A stretch of 64,000 nt of DNA from Bacillus sp. FJAT-27264 (GTDB lineage Bacteria > Bacillota > Bacilli > Paenibacillales > Paenibacillaceae), in the NCBI RefSeq assembly GCF_001682855.1, contig NZ_MAQW01000023.1, positions 514,338 to 578,337 on the forward strand. The letters run 5' to 3'. This document shows, piece after piece, positions 30,596 through 39,413 of this stretch. Under the pieces are notes generated by a model. It made no database searches. It saw only the letters and a program-made list of their open reading frames with translations, and had not been told where the DNA came from. Made by a program: the position numbers and the translations under genes. Positions within the stretch are counted from its first letter, which is position 1, and each line of letters opens with the position of its first letter.

Positions 30596-32536
30596 ATGGT
30601 AGTAAGCATTAAGTTACCGGACGGCTCAGTCCGGGAATACGCGGAAGGCAGCACCATCGATGATGTGGCGGCTTCCATCAGCAGCGGACTCCGCAAGAAC
30701 GCCGCTGCAGGCAAATTGAACGGAATCGTCGTCGACTTGTCGACCCCACTTCAGGAGGGGGCGCTTATAGAGATCGTGACCTTGGATTCGCCGGAAGGTC
30801 TCGAAGTGATGCGTCACAGTACTGCGCACTTGATGGCTCAAGCAGCTAGACGCCTGTTCGGAGCTAAAGAAGTCAAGCTGGGCGTTGGTCCAGTTATTGA
30901 AGATGGCTTCTATTATGACATGGATTTGGAGCATCCGCTTAATCCTGAGGATCTGCTCAAGATCGAGAAGGAAATGGAGCGCATTATTAACGAAAACCTG
31001 CCGATCGTGCGTAAAGAGGTTAGTCGTAAGGATGCACTTGATATTTTCGGAGACCTGGGTGATCCTTACAAGCTGGAACTGATTGAGGCATTGCCTGAGG
31101 ATAGCATTATTACGATCTATGAGCAGGGCGAGTTCTTCGACCTGTGCCGTGGTCCGCACGTACCGTCCACTTCTAAGATCAAAGTCTTCAAGCTGATGAG
31201 CGTTGCTGGTGCATACTGGCGCGGAGACAGCAAGAACAAGATGCTGCAACGCGTATACGGCACAGCATGGATCAAGAAAGCTCAGTTGGATGAGCACTTG
31301 CGCCTGCTCGAGGAAGCGAAGAAACGCGATCACCGCAAGCTAGGGAAAGAACTGGAGATTTTCACATTCAATCAGCTCGTTGGTCAAGGTCTGCCAATTT
31401 GGTTGCCTAAGGGCGCCAAGCTGCGCAGCATTCTAGAGCGTTACATTGTCGATCTGGAAGCCAGCTTAGGCTACCAGCATGTATACACTCCGGTACTGGG
31501 GAACGTGGACTTGTACAAGACCTCTGGTCACTGGGAGCACTATCAGGAAGACATGTTCCCTAAGATGACTATCGACAACGAAGAGTTCGTTCTTCGTCCG
31601 ATGAACTGTCCGCACCATATGATGATCTATAAGAGCTCTATGCACAGCTACCGTGATCTGCCGATCCGTATCGCAGAGCTGGGCATCCAGCACCGTTACG
31701 AGATGTCTGGCGCCCTGACTGGTCTTCACCGTGTGCGTTCAATGACCCTGAATGACTCGCATATTTTCTGTCGTCTGGATCAAATCAAAGCCGAATTTAT
31801 TCGTGTGATTGAGCTGATTCAGCAAGTATACAAGGATTTCGGCATCGACGATTACCGTTTCCGCTTGTCCTATCGTGATCCGAAGGACACTGAGAAATAT
31901 TTTGCCAACGATGAAATGTGGGAAACCGCTCAACGTATGCTGCGTGAAGTTGTAGAGGAAGCGGGGCTGCCATTCTACGAGGCTGAAGGCGAAGCGGCAT
32001 TCTACGGTCCGAAGCTTGACGTGCAGATCAAGACTGTGCTGGGTAAAGAAGAAACATTGTCCACAGTCCAAATTGACTTCCTGTTGCCAGAACGTTTCGA
32101 ACTGGAGTATGTTGGCGACGATGGCCAAAAGCACCGTCCGGTTGTATTGCACCGCGGTATTCTGGGTACGATGGAGCGTTTTGTTGCATTCCTGCTGGAG
32201 AATTTTGCAGGTTCCCTGCCGCTCTGGCTGTCGCCTGAGCAGGTTAAGGTTATTCCGGTCTCCACTGCATTCGATGACTATGCCAACGAAGTAACCGATA
32301 AGCTTCGCCGCCGCGGAATTACAGCGGTTGCGGACTTGCGTAATGAGAAGCTGGGCTACAAGATTCGTGAAGCACAGCTGGAGAAGCTGCCTTACATGTT
32401 CATCGTGGGTGAGAACGAGATGAATGCGGGTTCCGTCTCGGTCCGCAAGCGTGGTGAAGGCGACCTTGGAGCCAAGCCGGTTCAGGAAGTCATTGAACTG
32501 TTGTCCCAGGAAATCGCTGATCGTGTCATCTCTTAA
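30596..32536 (+). CDS. thrS: Threonyl-tRNA synthetase
   Basis: 646 residues, ATG 30596 after GAGGAGG, normal length. TGS domain at residues 1-62, editing domain ~65-225 with HSTAH, class II catalytic core ~245-535 (motif 2 region RPMNCPHHMMIYKS, RIAELGIQHRYEMSGALTGLHRVR, motif 3 HRGILGTMERFVAFLLE), and anticodon-binding domain ~540-646. It charges tRNA-Thr and clears mischarged Ser. The T-box leader immediately upstream explains its control by threonine supply. Confidence 0.97.
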   Translation: MVVSIKLPDGSVREYAEGSTIDDVAASISSGLRKNAAAGKLNGIVVDLSTPLQEGALIEIVTLDSPEGLEVMRHSTAHLMAQAARRLFGAKEVKLGVGPVIEDGFYYDMDLEHPLNPEDLLKIEKEMERIINENLPIVRKEVSRKDALDIFGDLGDPYKLELIEALPEDSIITIYEQGEFFDLCRGPHVPSTSKIKVFKLMSVAGAYWRGDSKNKMLQRVYGTAWIKKAQLDEHLRLLEEAKKRDHRKLGKELEIFTFNQLVGQGLPIWLPKGAKLRSILERYIVDLEASLGYQHVYTPVLGNVDLYKTSGHWEHYQEDMFPKMTIDNEEFVLRPMNCPHHMMIYKSSMHSYRDLPIRIAELGIQHRYEMSGALTGLHRVRSMTLNDSHIFCRLDQIKAEFIRVIELIQQVYKDFGIDDYRFRLSYRDPKDTEKYFANDEMWETAQRMLREVVEEAGLPFYEAEGEAAFYGPKLDVQIKTVLGKEETLSTVQIDFLLPERFELEYVGDDGQKHRPVVLHRGILGTMERFVAFLLENFAGSLPLWLSPEQVKVIPVSTAFDDYANEVTDKLRRRGITAVADLRNEKLGYKIREAQLEKLPYMFIVGENEMNAGSVSVRKRGEGDLGAKPVQEVIELLSQEIADRVIS

Positions 32537-32556
32537 GATTAAAAAGTTAGAAGAAG

Positions 32557-32764
32557 GAACGAAGGGGGAAGTTTGGAACTGAAGGAGCGATAGCGACCGC
32601 CTGAAAGCTTTCCGCAGGGAAGCTCGCATCGGAAGCATAAGCTGTGGCGAGATTTCTACCGCGAACAGCGGTAATAAATCAAGGAATTTGCAGACAACAG
32701 CGACCGGAAGACCAAACATTCCACCGTAGTAACGACCCAGCCTTACGTTAGGATCTTAAGTTCG
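32557..32764 (+). repeat. 208-nt structured intergenic element, copy B
   Basis: Homologous along its length to 9820-10027, with the same length. Possible pairings: AACGAAGG (near 32558) with CCTTACGTT (bulged A, near 32741), GTTTGG (32571-32576) with CCAAAC (32712-32717), AGCTTTCC with GGGAAGCT (near 32607-32624), and TACCGC-GAACA-GCGGTA (near 32657). It lies just after thrS with no ORF, and might also serve as its 3' end. Confidence 0.65.
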
Positions 32765-32875
32765 TCTTATATTAAAAACCTCTGAATATATGCCCGTGGA
32801 GGACAGTTTTACTGTTCTCTACGTATAAAATTTTGAGAATAGGGAAACCTTCGCTAATAGGGGGAGGTTTATCTT

Positions 32876-33616
32876 ATGAACAAAATGGGCATGTTTCAGA
32901 GGTTTTGGTGTTTAATCGTCACTGTAGCGCTTCTGCTGGGCGTAGCCGGAATATACCCGGAGTCACAGCAAAAGGCAGTGCAAGCAGACGGTCTGAGTTC
33001 TGGAATCCAGACCGCCCGTGCGACAATATATTCGAACGAAGTCTACACACCACCGGTATCGGCACCAATTACGAAGCGGGATGCTGTACAAGCTCCTAAG
33101 GCTTCAACGCCGCCCGTAACGCAGAAGAAGGGTAGCGAGGCTCCAGCGAAGACGCCGGCGTCCGTACCTGTAGCAGCACCAGCAAGAGAGCAGATTATTA
33201 CGTCAATGAAGGTCACAGCGACAGGTTATACCGCAGGGTACGAATCGACCGGGAAAACCGCCAAGCACCCGGAATATGGAATTACGTATTCTGGTGTCAA
33301 GGTTCGCCGGGATAAGAATACGATTTCAACGATAGCAGCGGACCCTAAAGTGCTCCCGCTGGGCAGCATCCTTTATGTTCCTGACTATGGCTATGCTGTG
33401 GTAGCAGATACAGGTTCTGCGATTAAGGGACGGAAAATCGATCTTTATTTTGCCACTACCAAGCAGGTCTATAAGGAATGGGGTAAAAAAACAGTGGTGG
33501 TGCATGTGATCAAGCGTGGTAACGGCAAATGTACAGAAGCTATGCTGAAGAATCTCAGCCGGGCGATCCAAACTTACAATTCCGTTCCGCCAAATCTGCT
33601 GGAAGAAGTCATCTAG
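32876..33616 (+). CDS. Secreted 3D-domain protein
   Basis: 246 residues, ATG 32876. An N-terminal signal or anchor (residues ~8-28) and a Pro/Ala/Lys-rich linker (~60-110) lead to a C-terminal 3D domain (~115-240: MKVTATGYTAGYESTGKTA, IAADPKVLPLGSILYVPDYGYAVVADTGSAIKG, KIDLYF). The three Asp residues of the name are in ADPK, ADTG and IDLYF, the double-psi barrel lytic site seen in MltA, YocH and Sps/Rpf-type proteins. It probably remodels peptidoglycan. The extracellular location is inferred from the signal. Confidence 0.85.
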   Translation: MNKMGMFQRFWCLIVTVALLLGVAGIYPESQQKAVQADGLSSGIQTARATIYSNEVYTPPVSAPITKRDAVQAPKASTPPVTQKKGSEAPAKTPASVPVAAPAREQIITSMKVTATGYTAGYESTGKTAKHPEYGITYSGVKVRRDKNTISTIAADPKVLPLGSILYVPDYGYAVVADTGSAIKGRKIDLYFATTKQVYKEWGKKTVVVHVIKRGNGKCTEAMLKNLSRAIQTYNSVPPNLLEEVI

Positions 33617-33670
33617 CATTGAGAACTGCGGCATTTGCTACACGGTTTGAAATATAATTCACTTGGCCAT

Positions 33671-33700
33671 GCATAATCTATGCGGCCACTTCCCATAATA
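33671..33700 (+). promoter_or_regulatory. Sigma-G/sigma-F-type promoter
   Basis: GCATA (33671-33675), 18-bp spacer, CATAATA (33694-33700), a close match to forespore promoters (GHATR, N18, CATWHTA). A perfect hairpin GAGGCAATGA/TCATTGCCTC starts about 7 bp later, at the expected 5' end of the transcript. Confidence 0.55.
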
Positions 33701-33791
33701 CGGACTGAGGCAATGATTCATTGCCTCTTCTGGACCAACCTCACTGGCTTGGTGCAACCATGCTATGAGGAGAAAAAGGGAGGTGAATTCC

Positions 33792-33938
33792 GTGGCTAAT
33801 TCCAAGAAATCAAAAGTTCAAGAAAACTATAAAACACCGAATGAAAAATACAATGCTGAATTTGCGGTTGAAAATGACGGCGCAAACAGCAAGAGCAACA
33901 CATCTGTTACTAAGCCGGTTCAAAAACCGCAGCAATAA
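33792..33938 (+). CDS. Gamma-type SASP-like small protein
   Basis: 48 residues, GTG 33792 with GGGAGGTGA ribosome site. The product is Lys/Asn/Gln-rich and contains YNAEFAVEN, close to the repeat core of gamma-type small acid-soluble spore proteins (YGTEFASET); it ends with Gln-rich residues. Such proteins store amino acids in the spore core. The forespore-type promoter upstream agrees with this. Single repeat only, and the identity to known members cannot be measured here. Confidence 0.65.
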   Translation: MANSKKSKVQENYKTPNEKYNAEFAVENDGANSKSNTSVTKPVQKPQQ

Positions 33939-33970
33939 TCATCTTACAGCAGACCTCTGCTGAAGAATCA

Positions 33971-34013
33971 GACTGCCCTCATCAGCGATCAAGCTGCCGG
34001 GGCAGTCTTTTTA
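33971..34013 (+). terminator. Intrinsic terminator after SASP-like gene
   Basis: GACTGCC (33971-33977) pairs with GGCAGTC (34001-34007), then TTTTT. Confidence 0.85.
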
Positions 34014-34114
34014 TTATGAAATTTGCAGGGATAATAATTTTCAACCTTAAAAGTATATATTAACCATTTAAAGTGTTAATATTGATAAAAAAGAAATATT
34101 TTCTTCCATGTTTT

Positions 34115-34122
34115 GCCGATAA
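34115..34122 (+). promoter_or_regulatory. Sigma-D-type -10 for chemoreceptor
   Basis: GCCGATAA is 7 of 8 to the sigma-D -10. The TAAA -35 is not well placed, so the promoter is suggested, not proven. Sigma-D is the usual factor for chemotaxis genes. Confidence 0.4.
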
Positions 34123-34167
34123 ATACAATGGAGTACATAAAATAAGCGAAGAAAGGGTTTTGTTGTT

Positions 34168-36147
34168 ATGAAGAAGAGGCATTTTAGATTAACTGTGAGA
34201 GTAAAATTAGTGGTCTCTTTCATTGTAGTAGTAATTGTGCCCTCACTGATCATTGGCGTGATGGCTGCGCAAAGCTCCAGAAACCATATGCGTCAGCAAA
34301 TGCTAGACAGTGCCCAGCAAAGCGTGGAGACGGTTAATTCAATCATCAGTCACAGTATCGAGTCGAAAAAAAGTGATGTGGATTTCATCACCAGAACACT
34401 GGAAGGTTCTACGCTTCAAGGTCCGGCTGCACAGAAGCTGGTCCCCATGCTGGAACAATATCTGGGTCTGAACCCCGATATCAATAATGCATACATAGGT
34501 ACCGCAGAGGGTGCAACCATTCAGGGCAGTGGGACAGAACGTTCGAGCAATGACCCACGTGAACAGGATTGGTACAAGTCTGCTTTGGCAGCGCCTGGTC
34601 AAATCAGCCTGACTCCCGTTGTGATGGATGACAAGGGCAGCCCAGAGATCATAATGTCGAAAGCGGTTGCAAATGGAGCAGGAGTGCTAGGTGTATCCCT
34701 GAACCTTGACGCGATCCGAACGGAGTCCAGCATTACTATTGGCAAGGAAGGATATGTAATCGTGCTGGACAGCAACAAAAAAATTGTGGTGCATCCGCAG
34801 CTTAAACCAGCGGAGCAGGGTGGAAGCAGCTATACGGAGCAGATGTTTGCAGGTAAGAGTGGGAGCTTTGAGTATTTGCTGGATGGCCGGGACAAGGAAA
34901 TGTTCTTTACGACCAATGAGCTGACTGGCTGGAAAATAGGGGGCACACTCTATGTCAGCGAGATGAATGAGGGTGCTGAGGCGATTAAAAAAACAGTGAA
35001 TGTTACGATTGCCATCATTTTGATTATTATGATCACTGTTAGCCAGTTTATTGTCAGCACCATCATTCGGCCTCTGAATAAGCTCAGGGCAGCTGCCGAA
35101 CGGATCAGCAAAGGCGACCTGACGGAAAATGTGGACACTCGAAGGCAGGATGAGTTTGGAGACGTGGCTCGCAGCTTCCAAAACATGGTCGATAATCTGA
35201 GGGCGATGATCATGGGGGTTCAGGAAACGACGGATCTAGTATCGTCGTCCGCTGAGGAGCTGACCGCTGGGGCCGAGCAGACCAATCAGGCTATAGAACA
35301 GGTTAGTGTGGCGGTACAGGCGTTGTGTACAGGCAGCGAGCGTCAGGTTGAGCGTGTGCACAAGGGAGCGCAAAGTATGGAGTATATGTCTGAAGAAATT
35401 GGGACTTTGTCGAGCCGGATGCAGGAGGTATCGGTTGGGATGCTTCAGACCTCTGCGGCGGCTACGGATGGCAATGCAGCCGCAGACCAAGCGGTCCGTC
35501 AAATCCACCGTGTGCAAGAGACTGTGGAACGATTGGAAGAGGTGGTCTTCAAACTGGAGGAACGTTCGCTGGAGATTGATACCATCGTGGATGTGATTAC
35601 TGGCATTTCCCGCCAAACCAATCTGTTGGCACTTAACGCCTCCATTGAGGCCGCCCGTGCTGGAGAGCAGGGCCGGGGGTTCGCGGTGGTTGCCAGTGAG
35701 GTGCGGAAGCTGGCTTTTAACTCGGAGGAATCCGCTTCCCGAATCAGTGAATTGGTGCAGGCCGTCCGGCAGCATGTCGAGGAAGTGGCTGTGGAAATGC
35801 AGAACGCCAAGGAAAAGGTGTCCGGCGGTATCGAAGCGGTCAGCCTGACGGGCCATTCATTTGCCGAGATTACAGGCACCGTAGCCCAGTCGGCTTCGAC
35901 CCTGGGGGAGCTCGCCAAGGCCGTGGAAGCCATGACTCATGAAGTAGCGGGAGTGACAGAGCATATGGAGCAGATTCGGAGCATCTCTGAGGAATCTGCC
36001 GGCATTACGGATTCCGTCTCAGCAGCTACTGAAGAACAGCTTGCGTCCACGGAGGAAATAACCTCTTCTTCTGCAGGTTTGGGGCAGATGGCGGAACAAT
36101 TGCGGCTGCTTGTGCTCCGCTTTAAAATTCACGAAGATCACCAATAA
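34168..36147 (+). CDS. Methyl-accepting chemotaxis protein
   Basis: 659 residues, ATG 34168. Membrane segment ~15-37, extracytoplasmic dCache-like sensor ~40-275 (NAYIGTAEGATIQGSG, REQDWYKSALAAPGQISLTPVVMD), second segment ~282-303, HAMP ~305-358 (RPLNKLRAAAERISKGDLTEN), and a signalling domain ~380-655 with the hairpin tip ISRQTNLLALNASIEAARAGEQGRGF. It binds a small-molecule ligand and controls CheA. The ligand is unknown. Ends 155 bp before the liaF gene; no che genes nearby. Confidence 0.93.
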   Translation: MKKRHFRLTVRVKLVVSFIVVVIVPSLIIGVMAAQSSRNHMRQQMLDSAQQSVETVNSIISHSIESKKSDVDFITRTLEGSTLQGPAAQKLVPMLEQYLGLNPDINNAYIGTAEGATIQGSGTERSSNDPREQDWYKSALAAPGQISLTPVVMDDKGSPEIIMSKAVANGAGVLGVSLNLDAIRTESSITIGKEGYVIVLDSNKKIVVHPQLKPAEQGGSSYTEQMFAGKSGSFEYLLDGRDKEMFFTTNELTGWKIGGTLYVSEMNEGAEAIKKTVNVTIAIILIIMITVSQFIVSTIIRPLNKLRAAAERISKGDLTENVDTRRQDEFGDVARSFQNMVDNLRAMIMGVQETTDLVSSSAEELTAGAEQTNQAIEQVSVAVQALCTGSERQVERVHKGAQSMEYMSEEIGTLSSRMQEVSVGMLQTSAAATDGNAAADQAVRQIHRVQETVERLEEVVFKLEERSLEIDTIVDVITGISRQTNLLALNASIEAARAGEQGRGFAVVASEVRKLAFNSEESASRISELVQAVRQHVEEVAVEMQNAKEKVSGGIEAVSLTGHSFAEITGTVAQSASTLGELAKAVEAMTHEVAGVTEHMEQIRSISEESAGITDSVSAATEEQLASTEEITSSSAGLGQMAEQLRLLVLRFKIHEDHQ

Positions 36148-36304
36148 TCGGCGTCTATTTGTAATATAATCCCATGCATCTCAGTCTGGAGGCTGAGATG
36201 CTTTTCCTTCTCCCGCCGCTGTACCAAGACTTTGTCTTCCTGTAGACTGAGGTCATAAGGTTAGCGAAGAGTGAAAATATATCCATTTTAAGGGGGAACC
36301 AAGC

Positions 36305-37462
36305 ATGAAACGAAGAGTTTTGAGTCAGATTCTGAGCGGGCTAGTGCTCATCGGCATCGGCGGTATGTTTATGCTGAGGCAGATGGGATATACCAATTTC
36401 AGCATAGGGTATCTGATCTCTAACTTTTGGCCGGCCATTCTGATATTTATGGGTGCACAGCGTTTGTTGTCCACCGGCGATTATAGCTCCAAGGGTTCAT
36501 CAGCAATCGGCGGGCTGTTTTTTCTGGTGATAGGGGTTTATTTCCTGGGCCGAAACCTGGGTTGGTTTTACCTGTCGGCCGGTGATTTTTTCAAAATGTT
36601 CATACCGGTGATGCTGATCGGCGGCGGCCTGTACGTCATTTTCAAACCGCGCAGGAATGATCCTCCTGTACCGCCTAAGCCCCCGGGCTACTTCCCTCCG
36701 GGAAACAATCCGCTCGATGTCGAACCTCCAAAACCGATGGAGTCTACGTTGGATGAGCAATTTGAACAGAAATTCGGCAAGCCCTTTGGATCGTCATCCT
36801 TTGAAGACCCAAAGGCCTCTTCTGAACGAAAAGACTGGGATCAGTATTCGCAAAATGATGACGAGGAGGATGGACCTCACTTCAATTCTGCCTTCGACCG
36901 CTTGAAAGATAAGCATGAGCGTCATTTGAACAAACACTATGACCGTCAGGAACGTCATGCACGCAGATTTCAGGAGCGTCAGGAACGCCATGCCCATAGA
37001 TATCAGGAGCGCCAAGAACGCCATGCTCGCAGACATGGAGAATGGGACGAGGAGTATGACCATCACCATCACGGCAGTAAGGATTCGACAAACCGTTCAG
37101 CTTTTATCGGCGATATTCATATGGGCCGCGACCATTTTCAACTGAAGAACACGAACATTTCGCAATTCATTGGCGACACCGTCATTGATCTGACCAACGC
37201 GCAGATTGCCTACGGAGAGACCAAGATTAACATCTCGGCCTTTGTCGGTGACATTAAGGTATTTATTCCCGATGATATGGATTTGGGCGTTTCAGTTAAT
37301 AGCAGCTCCTTCATCGGGGATATGCAAGTGCTGGACGAATCTCGTAGCGGGTTCATGAGCAATGTTCAGTTCAAGACGCCATATTATAAGGAACGCGGCA
37401 AAAAAGTCCGGATCACCGTCAGTGCTTTTATCGGAGATGTTAAAGTGAAGTCGGTGGGCTAG
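36305..37462 (+). CDS. liaF: LiaF-like membrane inhibitor with repeat-rich linker
   Basis: 385 residues, ATG 36305 behind AAGGGGG. Three to four membrane segments (~10-110) are followed by a Pro-rich and acidic linker, then an Arg/His/Glu-rich stretch, then the C-terminal LiaF domain (~265-385) with repeated beta strands carrying FIGD/FVGD (SAFIGDIHMG, QFIGDTVIDL, SAFVGDIKVF, SSFIGDMQV, SAFIGDVKV). LiaF restrains the LiaS kinase without envelope stress. B. subtilis LiaF is about 240 residues; the extra length is the linker. Followed 4 bp later by the kinase. Confidence 0.85.
   Translation: MKRRVLSQILSGLVLIGIGGMFMLRQMGYTNFSIGYLISNFWPAILIFMGAQRLLSTGDYSSKGSSAIGGLFFLVIGVYFLGRNLGWFYLSAGDFFKMFIPVMLIGGGLYVIFKPRRNDPPVPPKPPGYFPPGNNPLDVEPPKPMESTLDEQFEQKFGKPFGSSSFEDPKASSERKDWDQYSQNDDEEDGPHFNSAFDRLKDKHERHLNKHYDRQERHARRFQERQERHAHRYQERQERHARRHGEWDEEYDHHHHGSKDSTNRSAFIGDIHMGRDHFQLKNTNISQFIGDTVIDLTNAQIAYGETKINISAFVGDIKVFIPDDMDLGVSVNSSSFIGDMQVLDESRSGFMSNVQFKTPYYKERGKKVRITVSAFIGDVKVKSVG
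36944..37042 (+). repeat. 33-bp tandem repeat inside liaF
   Basis: Three units (36944-36976, 36977-37009, 37010-37042) encode the 11-mer RQERHARRFQE and variants (RHAHRYQE, RHARRHGE), followed by EWDEEYDHHHHG with four consecutive His. Confidence 0.9.
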
Positions 37463-37466
37463 GAAG

Positions 37467-38549
37467 ATGGGAACGATACTTCATAATACGAAATGGGTGT
37501 TGTTGCTCTATTTCCTGCTCAGCGGCGGAGTATCAGCTGGTCTGGTGTATGCAGGAACTAGCCTCGGCTATATTGAGGTCGTAGACTATCGGATGTGGTT
37601 GTACCTTACACTTGGAATCGTACTGTTCACGGTCATTGTAGGCTATATGGCCGTCCAACGTATCCAGCGCCGGATTGATCATCTCGATCTGAATATGTTG
37701 CAGGTAGCGAAAGGGAATCTGTCTGTACGGATGCCGGAGAGTGATGATCAGTCTTTTGCCAGAGTGTATCATGAATTTAATGTGATGATGGATGCGGTGG
37801 AGAACAAGATGAAGCTTCTGCAGCGTCTTGGAGAGCAGGAAGTCATCGAGAAGGAAAAGGCAGCGGAGAGTGCGGTATTGGAGGAACGACGGCGGATGGC
37901 CCGTGATTTGCATGATACGGTGAGCCAGCAGCTGTTCGCGATCCATATGTCCGCTTCTTCGCTGCCTAAAGTGCTGGAACGCAACCAGGCTCATGGGCAG
38001 ACCGTGATGGATCAGCTGATTACGATGTCTCAGATGGCGCAGAAGCAGATGCGTGCGTTAATAGCACAGCTGCGTCCGGTAGAGCTGGAGGGCCGAAATC
38101 TGTTCGAAGCGCTGGAAAAGTGGTTCCCTGATTATTGTCGCCAAAATGGCCTGAAGGGTATCAAGGAACTTGAATTGCAGGGAGAGTTATCTGAGGCCAT
38201 AGAGCATCAGTTGTTTCTGATTATTCAGGAGGCGATGGCGAACATCGTCAAGCATGCAGAAGCGCGTCTCGTCAGCCTGTCACTACGTGAAGGACCCCGG
38301 CAGGTTGTGCTAAGCATCAGTGACGACGGTCAGGGCTTCGAGCATGTTCAGCAAAAACAGGGATCGTACGGGCTTACCACGATGCGCGAGCGTGCGGAGA
38401 AGCTGGGCGGCCAGGTGGAGATTATAAGCCGTAAGGGCGCAGGAACGACCATTCGCGTGCATATACCTAAATTCATCCAGGGTGATGAGGGGCGGCAACT
38501 GCCGAAGGTCTCCGGCACTGAATATCGGGAAGAGGAGGACAGGATATGA
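37467..38549 (+). CDS. liaS: Sensor histidine kinase LiaS
   Basis: 360 residues, ATG 37467, 4 bp after liaF. Two membrane segments (~10-28, ~43-63) with a very short extracellular loop, HAMP ~65-115, HisKA_3 with the phospho-His in RRMARDLHDTVSQQLF, and a HATPase domain (VKHAEARLVSLSLREG, SISDDGQGFE, GSYGLTTMRERAEKLGG). The small loop makes it an intramembrane-sensing kinase of the LiaS/VraS type, which needs LiaF to set its state. It phosphorylates LiaR and shares an ATGA overlap with it. Confidence 0.93.
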   Translation: MGTILHNTKWVLLLYFLLSGGVSAGLVYAGTSLGYIEVVDYRMWLYLTLGIVLFTVIVGYMAVQRIQRRIDHLDLNMLQVAKGNLSVRMPESDDQSFARVYHEFNVMMDAVENKMKLLQRLGEQEVIEKEKAAESAVLEERRRMARDLHDTVSQQLFAIHMSASSLPKVLERNQAHGQTVMDQLITMSQMAQKQMRALIAQLRPVELEGRNLFEALEKWFPDYCRQNGLKGIKELELQGELSEAIEHQLFLIIQEAMANIVKHAEARLVSLSLREGPRQVVLSISDDGQGFEHVQQKQGSYGLTTMRERAEKLGGQVEIISRKGAGTTIRVHIPKFIQGDEGRQLPKVSGTEYREEEDRI

Positions 38550-39199
38550 GTGCCATAAAAGTATTACTGGTGGACGATCATGATATGGTTCGGATGGGCC
38601 TCAAAACCTATCTCATGCTGGAGCCTACCTTCGAGGTCATCGGCGAAGCTTCTAATGGACTGCAGGCACTGGAGATGCTGCGTGCCGGAGGAGGACAGGA
38701 TCTGCCTGATCTTGTGCTAATGGACCTGATGATGCCGGTCATGAATGGGGCCGAGACGACCAGAGCAGTCTTGTCGGAGTTCCCGGGGCTCAAAATCGTC
38801 ATCCTGACCAGTTTTCTGGAGGACGATCTGGTTGTCGATGCTATAGAGGCTGGCGCGGTCAGCTACGTCCTGAAGACCGTATCCGCCGAGGAGCTAATCT
38901 ATGCACTGCAGGGCGCTTATCGGGGCATGCCGGTGATGACTGGCGATGTGTCGCAGGCGTTGACGCGAGGGATTCGCCAACGTACCGTGCAAGGGGATTC
39001 CTCTGGACTTACCGAGCGGGAGAAGGAAGTGCTGCTGCTCATTGCCGAGGGCAAGAGCAATAAGGATATTGGCGAGGAGCTGCATATCAGCATTAAGACC
39101 GTCAAGACACATGTCAGCAACCTGCTGATGAAGTGCGAGCTGGATGACCGCACCCAGCTTGCCATTTACGCCCACCGTAAGGGTTGGGCGCAGGGGTAG
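38546..39199 (+). CDS. liaR: Response regulator LiaR
   Basis: 217 residues, ATG 38546 overlapping the liaS stop. NarL/FixJ type: receiver with acidic pair in LLVDDHDMVRMG, phosphoacceptor Asp in DLVLMDLMMPVMNG and Lys in SYVLKTVSAEEL; LuxR-type helix-turn-helix ~150-210 (LTEREKEVLLLIAEGKSNKDIGEELHISIKTVKTHVSNLLMK). It controls the cell-envelope stress response to bacitracin, nisin and similar agents in Firmicutes. Last gene of liaFSR; no liaIH-like target genes are visible in the window. Confidence 0.92.
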   Translation: MSAIKVLLVDDHDMVRMGLKTYLMLEPTFEVIGEASNGLQALEMLRAGGGQDLPDLVLMDLMMPVMNGAETTRAVLSEFPGLKIVILTSFLEDDLVVDAIEAGAVSYVLKTVSAEELIYALQGAYRGMPVMTGDVSQALTRGIRQRTVQGDSSGLTEREKEVLLLIAEGKSNKDIGEELHISIKTVKTHVSNLLMKCELDDRTQLAIYAHRKGWAQG

Positions 39200-39214
39200 T
39201 GGTGGTTGTGTTGA

Positions 39215-39285
39215 GGTTAAGTTAAAGTAGAAGTGCTGAGTTTATGTTAGGTTAAAATTAAAGTAGAAGTGCTGAGCTTATGTTG
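39215..39285 (+). repeat. 35-bp tandem duplication downstream of liaR
   Basis: Two units, 39215-39249 and 39250-39285, share AAAGTAGAAGTGCTGAG and flanking TTATGTT with a few changes. Confidence 0.75.
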
Positions 39286-39413
39286 AAGTTGTAGTTCATA
39301 CTCAAACAGAACACCAGGCGTTATTCTATAAAGTTAGGGCTTTAACTCAAAGATATCCTATCCTCTGTACCAGTCTTCTTAATAGTGAAATGGCGTTACC
39401 TTCCCGACTAAGA

